Shown here in pieces: positions 51,501 to 60,500 of a stretch of DNA of 64,000 nt (its first letter is position 1; each line of letters opens with the position of its first letter). Made by a program: the position numbers and the translations under genes. The stretch spans positions 9,646,501 through 9,710,500 of the forward strand of contig NC_089731.1 in NCBI RefSeq assembly GCF_035083965.1. The letters are read 5' to 3'. Below the pieces are notes generated by a model. That model ran no database searches. It was not told where the DNA came from and worked only from the letters and a program-made list of their open reading frames with translations. Source of the stretch: Branchiostoma lanceolatum. Lineage: Eukaryota; Chordata; Leptocardii; Amphioxiformes; Branchiostomatidae.

Positions 51501-54500
51501 AAGAAGACAACCGCAGCCTCTTGAAGGAGCTGGAGGAGCTGAGGTCACAGAAGACGATCGAGAGTCAGTCTGGTCCGGCTGTGTCTGAACTCAAAGTACA
51601 GCTGACACAGACGGAGCACGAGCTGGCCAGGGCTAAGGAAGCTCTTGCAGGTACATTGTACATGACACTAGTGTATAATTATAGAACCTACCTTAATGTC
51701 TAACTTGATAGAAGAATAAGAACTTTATTGCATGAAAATTGTGACAGGTACAGTGTTATGGCAACTTGTAGATACATGACAGTTGAACTATTGCTAATAT
51801 CTAACAATTTTAAAGAAGTAAATCTGATTTATGAATAACAAGAAACAATCTATATGCATGCTAAATACTTAAGAACAGTATGGTGATAACAGTATGCTTA
51901 GTCAGAAATGTATGGCATTGTCTTCATTTGATATGATGTAGCCATCAACCACAACCCAAAAGAAATCTGACCAAGTTATCCATCACCTTTATTCTCATCC
52001 TTTGCTGACTTTAGGGCAACAGATACTAATCCAAACAGAATATAGAAGATAAACTGTATGGGCAGAGAATGTGAAAATAGTCGTTTTAGTTATTGAGAGG
52101 GAGATAGCTTTGGAACGCGAGGGCGGTAGTGTTATGTATTTGAGTCAGGCCTGAAAGCAATGGAGCAGAAAATTAAAGTATGGAGTAGGATATCAAAATG
52201 AACCTTGCTCTTTCTTTTCTGTTATCCTCCAGCAATGAAAGCAGACAGGAAGAGATTGAAGGCCGAGAAGGTGGACCTGTTAAACCAGATGAAACAGCTG
52301 TATGGAACCCTGGAGGACAAAGAGGATGAACTGAGGGAGTTCATACGCAACTACGAGATGAGGATGAGGGTAAGGGTCTTCTGAACTGGTACTAGGCATG
52401 CTGTTGTGTCATCAATATAGAAGCATCCTTTCAAAAGTTAATGTACCAATGGCTGAGCATTCTTTGTAATGTGATCACAATAGGAAGTCTTTATTCCTCA
52501 GGAATAAAAGCTATTGCTGGTGAAATGGGCAACAATACACAAGTCAGACAATGAGGAAAGTGAATCTGCAATTGCAATAGATTCAGAGTCGCAGTATGGT
52601 AGCAAGATACAGATTGAAGTCATACAATGTACAGTATTGCATGCTTTGCACATTTTAGGTATACAGAGTTGTTAGTGTTGCCACCTAAACTGTAGTATGG
52701 ATACCCACAGAAACTTCAAAGAAGTTAGTGTTTTAAACAAAACACTGCCTAGATTATGCAAATTTGATGTAGGTTTGTGTGCAGTAAATATAAAGTAACA
52801 GTAACAGTAATTATAGAGGACAGCACCTTTTATACATTATTGCGCCATTATTCTATTTTAGCAAAATTCTCCTCTTCCAAGCCACTCAACGCTTCCGATT
52901 ATAAGACGGCCTGAGTCAGTTGTAGTAAGTAGCTTCATGTATATCAGCTGGTGTCAGTCGGTATCTGTGCCAAGTTGCTTTTGCGTACATGCACTGCTGG
53001 TGACTGGGGAAAAAGAGGTTCATCTCATCCGCTTTTTTACAAAATTGCATGTATAACGTTAGTGATTGTACATAGATGGTATGGCATGTACCTGAGTGTA
53101 TATCATATGGTTACTATGTACCCCTCAGGAATAATTGGAGAAAGGTGGTGGTATGTTTCGTCAAGGAATAACTACGGTATATGTTTTTAAGAGTATTGTA
53201 CATGTATATTCTGACAAGAATACATTTGTACCTTGAAGCAGATGTGTTGTGGCTACTATCAGTCAGAAAAATGGACATTCTCTGTGATGCCAGCGTCACA
53301 TTTCAAAAACTATGTACAAATTATGTTTTTGACTAATTTTCACTATGTTTTGTGTGTTTTGTTCTCTTTTATATCATACTTGCAGGCAGGTGGCTGGTTT
53401 GGAAATGTGACCATGGCAAAAGTGATGGGACCAGATTTGGCCTTATTTTCTTTGGCCAGATCTTTCTATACAGCTGATTAAACATTTCTTTACGCACTTG
53501 TCTTCCAGGAAAGTGATGAAAGCATCAAGCAGTTGATCCTGGAGAAAGAAGGATCGGAGAAGGAGAAGTGGGAGATCCTTAAGAAGGCCAGGGACTCCGC
53601 AGAGCGGTCAGTCTTCCTCCGTCAACAGCTGGACCAGAAGGAGGGGCTCATCAAGAAACTAGAGACTGAACTCTCACAGGTAGACATTTATTTGTGTGCA
53701 TTGATTAGCTCTAGGTTTTAAACATGTCCTGATTCATTAACCTTTTCCCTGTTGCCTAACTCTGTAACCAAAGAGAATGGGGTGCCAAATGACTACTTTA
53801 GTGTGCTAGAGGTTAAGAAGATATAAAGTTATGAAATAGTTGTTACAGTAAGGCATCAGAGGCATATCTTACAGGTGTATTTCTTACAGCTTACATGTCA
53901 GTTATCCTTAACAATGGATGATCACAGTTGTACCCGAAGCAATTATTACCATTCCAAGCAAAGATGAAAAATCAGTAAAGATTATGTCGAGTAGATAATA
54001 CATGTACAATGTATGTCAAGACCAACAATGTGTAGAACATGTATTTTGGAAGTCTTGAATATTGAGAGTTTTGCGATTGTTGTTACTCCAGACCAGATTA
54101 CAGCTTGATCAGAACCACCAGCACCAGAGACTGAGTATTGCAGAGTCCTCCCCTCGACCTGAAACATTAGGAGAGGCCAGTCCGCTACCTGCTGAAGATA
54201 ACCACGTCTCAGACGATATGCAGCTATCTCTTCATGTCGGCGATTCTCTGGTAAGTGGGCTCATTTTCTTTCATTTTAACTTATCATTTCATCATTCATA
54301 ACAGCTGTAAATAGTATTTTGCATGCATTTACCAATGGACTTAAATCCTATGTGGCCTATATGTATACAGCATAGTTGTAGGAGCAATAATTATGTTACA
54401 GTATTATGCACATTCAAGTCTTTTGATATACATCAGAAACATACTGGAGCATGCAAAACAAAACATCAGTGACTTCACTGAGACTACCTGATATCTCTAT

Positions 54501-57500
54501 GTTGCTAGGATATCTGTTTTCAGCTTGTTAAGAGTAATGAAGGGATTTTATTTAAACTGGATCCTCTTTTTATCTCAGACACCAAGAGGCTCCATGGACC
54601 TGCAGTTACACTCATCGGATGGTGACTTCCCCACCCCCCGGGGCTCCATGGAGCTGCATACCCCCACCCCTGCAGATGCCACCCCCAGGGGGTCCATAGA
54701 GATACAGAGTCCGCAAAGTGTGGACGAATCACACCAATCAACCTCAGTGGAGTTCTACACGCCGGAAGTGTCGCTGTCAGACAGTGTCCAGGATGTGACA
54801 CAATCACCTATCCAACAACATTCTACCCCTATATCAGGTACTTACAATTACTTTTGCAGTGGTTTTATTTCATGGTGGGAGGGAAAAGGATGTTTTTGCT
54901 GTGTTTTAGATTCGCAGTTGAAATTTATTTGTATTTCAGTTGTCACACAAGGGAGACATTGCGTTGTCATGAATTTGCAGTGGAGAGATCACTGCAAAAA
55001 CCACGAAAATAAAAACACCACTCGACAAAAGTTTTGAGATTTACACAGTATTAATGCTGAAATGAATTATTGTATTGAGGCAGCATATATTACTGAGCAT
55101 GCACCATACACAAGTTATTTTAACTCTTGCTTTTAGGATGTTGAAGAAAGGTATTTTGAAAATCACTTACCTTGACACAACCGTAGCTTGGTCAAAGATA
55201 TTCCACTCAATGACATCTACTATTATCTAGGCACTTCTTTTTCAACATCTTAACCATCTTTTTTTCCAGAATCTGCCCCTTCATCATGTAACCTCCAAGA
55301 AACCCCCGTGTCTGAGGAGGGGATCTCCTCCAACCCCCCCAGTGTTGCCAGCACCTCCAGATACTCCCCTGTCCACATACCCGACGACTCCAAGTCAGAC
55401 GGCTACAACTCCAGTAGAGATAGTGGCCTAGGGGGTGCCAAGAAGAAGAAGAGCACCAAAAAGTTTGGGTCTCTTTCTAAAGTCTTCAGCAGAAACAAGC
55501 ATCGCAAGTCATTAGACCCAAGCTTGTTAGAAGGTCAGTTTACCAGGAATAAAGTCTTTAAGGGTGTTAAGGTTTGTTTGTTCACTCTGACTTTTACATA
55601 TTAATTTGATCAAATGAAGACTACTTGAAATTACTGTTACTCCCCAACAAATCAGGTGGTGTGAAAAAAATGATTTCATTGCATTTTCTCAAAGTGGTTA
55701 CAATCACATGATGTATTCTCACATACAATTACACTATATATTATTACCGGGTAAAATTCCCTCCAGTAACTGTTGAATGATATGTTTTGTGGTAGGGTGA
55801 AAATGTAGTGTTTGCGGTGGTTTGAACTTTGCGGTTGAAACAAAACGTTAGGTGAGCTGAAGACAGAACAAGTATTTTCGCGGTGGTTTTAAGTTTGCGG
55901 TGAAAACTACAAACATTAAACCACTGCAAAAATGTCAACATTTACAGCAATATTAGTAACAATATTTGCAATTGATCTGGTTATCAGAGATCCATGTGTA
56001 TGAAGAAAATGGTCCATAGATTTGTAAACCAGCTGATTGACAATGAACTAATGTCCATCGTTCATGTACCGTCACCACAGAGGTGGAGACCCAGAGTGGT
56101 AGCTACACCCTGCCGACGCGCGGGACCCTGCACCACAGTCTGCACCAGGAGGAGGCTGCAGACCGGCTGCAGGTTCTGGAGGAGACCCGCAGGCTGCCCA
56201 TGACTCAGTGGAAGGCTGACCACGTCCTAGCCTGGCTGGAGTACACCATGTGTATGCCCATGTATTCTAAACACTGTACAGAGAACATCAAAAGTGGCAA
56301 GGTACGGTGGAACAACATTTGTTGTGTGTGCTCTAACTTTAAGTTACATGATTATATGCAAGCAATCTGATTTTTTTGTTTTTATTGCACACCTGGTAGA
56401 CCTCCTCATGGCATAACACTCCAGGTTTGTAGTATATCATCCAGCAAATATGTTCCTTCTGGAATTGAAAATCTTAATTCTAAAAAGAACTTGTGAAAAA
56501 TGAAGCAAATTTTAAACAGGTAGAAATACGTACAAAAAGTAGTCTTTAGAAATTCAGCATAGTGCATGGTATGAATGTTATATTTGTTTGTCATCTCATG
56601 TGCATAGATAGTCTAAAGTCCCTTGGACTAGCTCCTTGACATCGTCTGTACTATCCGTCTGTACTATCAACAACCTCTTGCACACATGTTAATTAAAACT
56701 GTTATGTTGTTGTTTCCAATGATCAGGTACTACTTGGCCCAAGTGAAACTATTATGTTGTTGTTTCCAATGATCAGGTACTACTTGGCCTAAGTGACCAT
56801 GAACTTGAGTCAGGGCTGGGAATCACCAACAATCTTCATCGCAGGAAACTCAGGCTAGCTATAGAGGAACATAGAACACCTGAAGCTAGGTAAGGCTAAT
56901 AATCATTGTTTGCCCTGCAACTTTAACTTCTGTCTCTTAATGTGTTTAACTTAAGCCTAGTTTTATATTGGGATGTAATATTACATTAGACCATAATTAT
57001 TGAGTTATGTGATAGTTAAATCGATACTAAAATGTACTGTCTCTGAATACCCAGTTTAATTGTTTAGTTTAGAGGTCAGCTGCCTTACTTATCTTATTTT
57101 CTGTCCTATTAGCACTCAAAATAATGATTATGACTTTTGCTTGCTGCTATACAAACTGCAGTTCTTTGTCTGAAGTTATTAGTGGTCATTCTCTTTCAGT
57201 TGGAGCTTGGACAAGTACTTGCATGAAACGTTGTATCTCGGTCACAATGTGACTCTCATTTTTCTTGACTGTTGTTTACATGCTATGTTGTCTCCCAATC
57301 TGCCAAAGTGGCAAATGTATCAAACTCTCTGTCTCCAGGTCTATGCTGAGCCAATGTACATGTACATGCACTTATATATGTCAGACTCTTTCCTTCATAG
57401 AATTTCTTTGTTGACACGTTTGATTTTGGTTGTATCACCTTCTCTCTCCTGCTGACACCTGTGTGGTTAAGGTACGCTACTGTGTCGATGAGGAGGGGTC

Positions 57501-60500
57501 TCCTGTATCGCATGTTTCACAGGCAACCCGAGATCCAGCAGTAAGTCACAGCAAAACTACGTAACCTTTCCTTTTTAACTGTCTCCATCCACCAGGCCAC
57601 TCTCCTTACAAGCTACAGACTTTAAGAACAAAAGTCCTAAAAGACCAATAAAATTCTCAGTTTTGACAATGGGATGTCTGCCATTTCACTAGTATTGATG
57701 GTTTATGAAAAAAAAAAAGATCAATACAGTTGAAGGTTTTGGACTGATTAAAGCTGCTTATAATTAGACTCCATCACAAACTTTGCTGACTGAAAGGAAG
57801 CTTACCAAATTTGAAAGCCATTAATGACTTGCAGTGTTACATCAACAGTGGATTGCATTTAGTTACAGACTATTAGTGTTTCTTTTTGGTGTTACTGACT
57901 TCTATGAGTTGATAAGCAATTTGCTGAGAGTGATCTGGTACCTTGGAGTTGTTAAAAAAGAAAGGACCAGAGTCCCGTCTCCAGACAACAGGTTATCTCA
58001 AGCCTGTCCTCATCCCTTCACATTCTGCATCATGACTCTATCAGAAGTACTTCTACCGTTTATAATGCATGCTTTTTATTACAGCTGTGCAGTTATTAAA
58101 AGAGCATATATATCATACAATGCATGTATTAAGTTGTTAGAAATCTATCAGCCATACTATAGTTCTCTGTCTTATCATGCTATTACTACATGTGGGTTTT
58201 CACTTGTTTTGATATCTTTAGACGTATGATCATGTTGTTTCCTACTCTTCATCACTGAAATTCCTGTTTTGATAGTACTCTTTTACATGTGCATGGCATA
58301 TACCATTGAAAGCTGTTGCAATTGTAGAATGTGTTTGTCTTCTTAGTGTCATAACTACGGGTATGCTTGAACTGTGTTTGATTTTCCTAACTGCAATGCT
58401 TACTTTTGTCTGTCTTCACCACTTACTGCTTACCTAGAGAGGCTTGCATAGGGAGGCTTGTACTGGAGTAAGTGCACTACTAGTTGATTCTGTTTTGTCT
58501 GCTCTGTTGTGGACTAGTGTGTACATGTAATAAACTATGTGTGACTTGTCTTCCATTCTCTGTGTATTCAGCTCCAGAGCATAATGCATCTACACAAGAA
58601 CATCTTCATGTACATTTGTACATACCTTTGTGTTAATAACTTTGTTGCGCATACATTGTACATGGCTGTAGTGTTGTTTGAATGGATTCCCTTATTCCAT
58701 ACAACAGGTACTCTGTGCTCTCTCACTTCCAAATGAACTATGTGTCATGTACTTATAAGATAATCAGAATTGATTGATCATTTCTGTATTATTCAACACT
58801 GGTACAACTGCCCTTCAGTATAACACACCAGCTTTGCAGGCTTGCAACAATTGCCTGTACATCAAATGACTTATCACAGCTAAGCCCTGCATACCTAACT
58901 TCAAGCATGATACCCATCTTTATAATACCCATTGACCATTTTCTTTGCCAGGATGAAGTCATCTGCAGCAGATTCATAATGACATATATCATGCTTTTGG
59001 TGTTCCTGCTTTTATAATCATGGCTTTGTTATACACACACCTGGGATCTGAAACAGGGTATGAAGTTTGACATCTTAATTGTTGCCTACTGGTTTTTGTA
59101 CACTCTATGATGGTAACTACAAAAGGGGTTTGTTAAAGGATTGACCTGATTTACATGGCTTATTTAGCCATTTTGCATGTCCCCTAGGCTGTGAAAGGTG
59201 CATGACTCCCATCAAAGCTGACTACTGGTTAACCACTCCTGTGTTCCCCTGTGTTACAGTAAGTACAGTAAAGCCTCACAAATGGACCACCGCTGGGTGT
59301 CGCGGACCTGGCTCACGGACCTGGGCCTTCCTCAGTACCGCCCGGCGTTCGAGTCCCTCCTGGTCGACGGGCGTGTGCTGGCCACACTGTCCCGCAAGGA
59401 CCTGGAGAAGTACCTGAGCATTTCTAGGAAATTCCACCAGGTGTCGCTGCTGCACGGCATTGACTTTCTACGGAGGGTCAAATTTGACAAAGAGGTAAGC
59501 TCAGCAGATTCTTAGACTGGCAATCTTCTCAGTTTTATCATGTAAGCACTTCTGCAACAACACATTGTAAGTAACAGCATTGCGTTATCACTGAAGAATT
59601 CTGATTAACGAAATTGGTCCCAAGCCATGTTGCAGAGTAAGTTGATGTGGCTACAGGTTTAGTTTTAATTTGTTTATTTTCTGTAAATGCAGGCTCTTCA
59701 TGAGAGGAGGTTGCAGTGTGAAGACATTGACTGCGACCCTCTGGTATGGACCAATCAAAGGCTCATCAAATGGGCACAGAACATAGACCTGAAGGTGAGT
59801 GGCACTTAAATCACATTTTCTGCATACAGTATTCAGGGCTTAAGCAACACAATGGTGATGATAATGACAACTTTTGATATTTTTTTTAATATGAATATGT
59901 TGTGACGGGGATATAACAGTTGGCGTAGTTAGTCAATTACAGGGAGAAGCAATGCCATATACTCACATGTATATACTTTTCTGCAGTCCCCATTATTGTT
60001 ACCCTTCAAGTTGGTTGACTGGCCTTCTAAAACTTACATATCTTGAGGTGGTACCAGGGTCTCTTAAGAACAGAATGCCTCTTCTAAGAGAAGTTCCTGT
60101 CCACATCCACAACACATGCATGCTGAAAAGTTTGGCTAACCAAAAATCTTCTCCATTTTCCAGATGTTTCCTAGGGGAATCCCCTTCTTGTGGGTTAGTG
60201 TGCATTATGAATGATTCTCGCTCCCATTCCACCCTGGTGACAGGCTTATGGTGTTTACAGGGCAGGGCACTACGGTACTCTGGGTGGGTGGCGGGCACAA
60301 AGTCAACCCTTCAACGGCTTCTTTCTGTTGGCACAAAAATGACAAAACATAACTGCATTTTTAAGTTGGAAGCATGATTAACTAACATATGTTGAGTGCC
60401 ATCTCAAGATATTTATGGCTGAACTAAAAAAATCATTCCAAGGAAAAAATCACTTCATAGTTACTGGAGTCATTTTTGAAAGAAAGGAAAACTTTTACTG

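Larger units (their letters stand above)
56890..59259. other. Kazrin intron 11 (SAM1-SAM2 linker intron)
   Basis: Holds the two predicted symmetric cassettes (57472-57540 and 58438-58467). Otherwise AT-rich, with chance frames up to 131 codons (57834-58229) that lack recognisable motifs. Confidence 0.5.

Noticed and set aside
57200..57214. 15-bp possible microexon after TCTCTTTCAG
   Set aside because: The donor CAA|GTACTT is weak; longer versions ending at better donors have the wrong phase.
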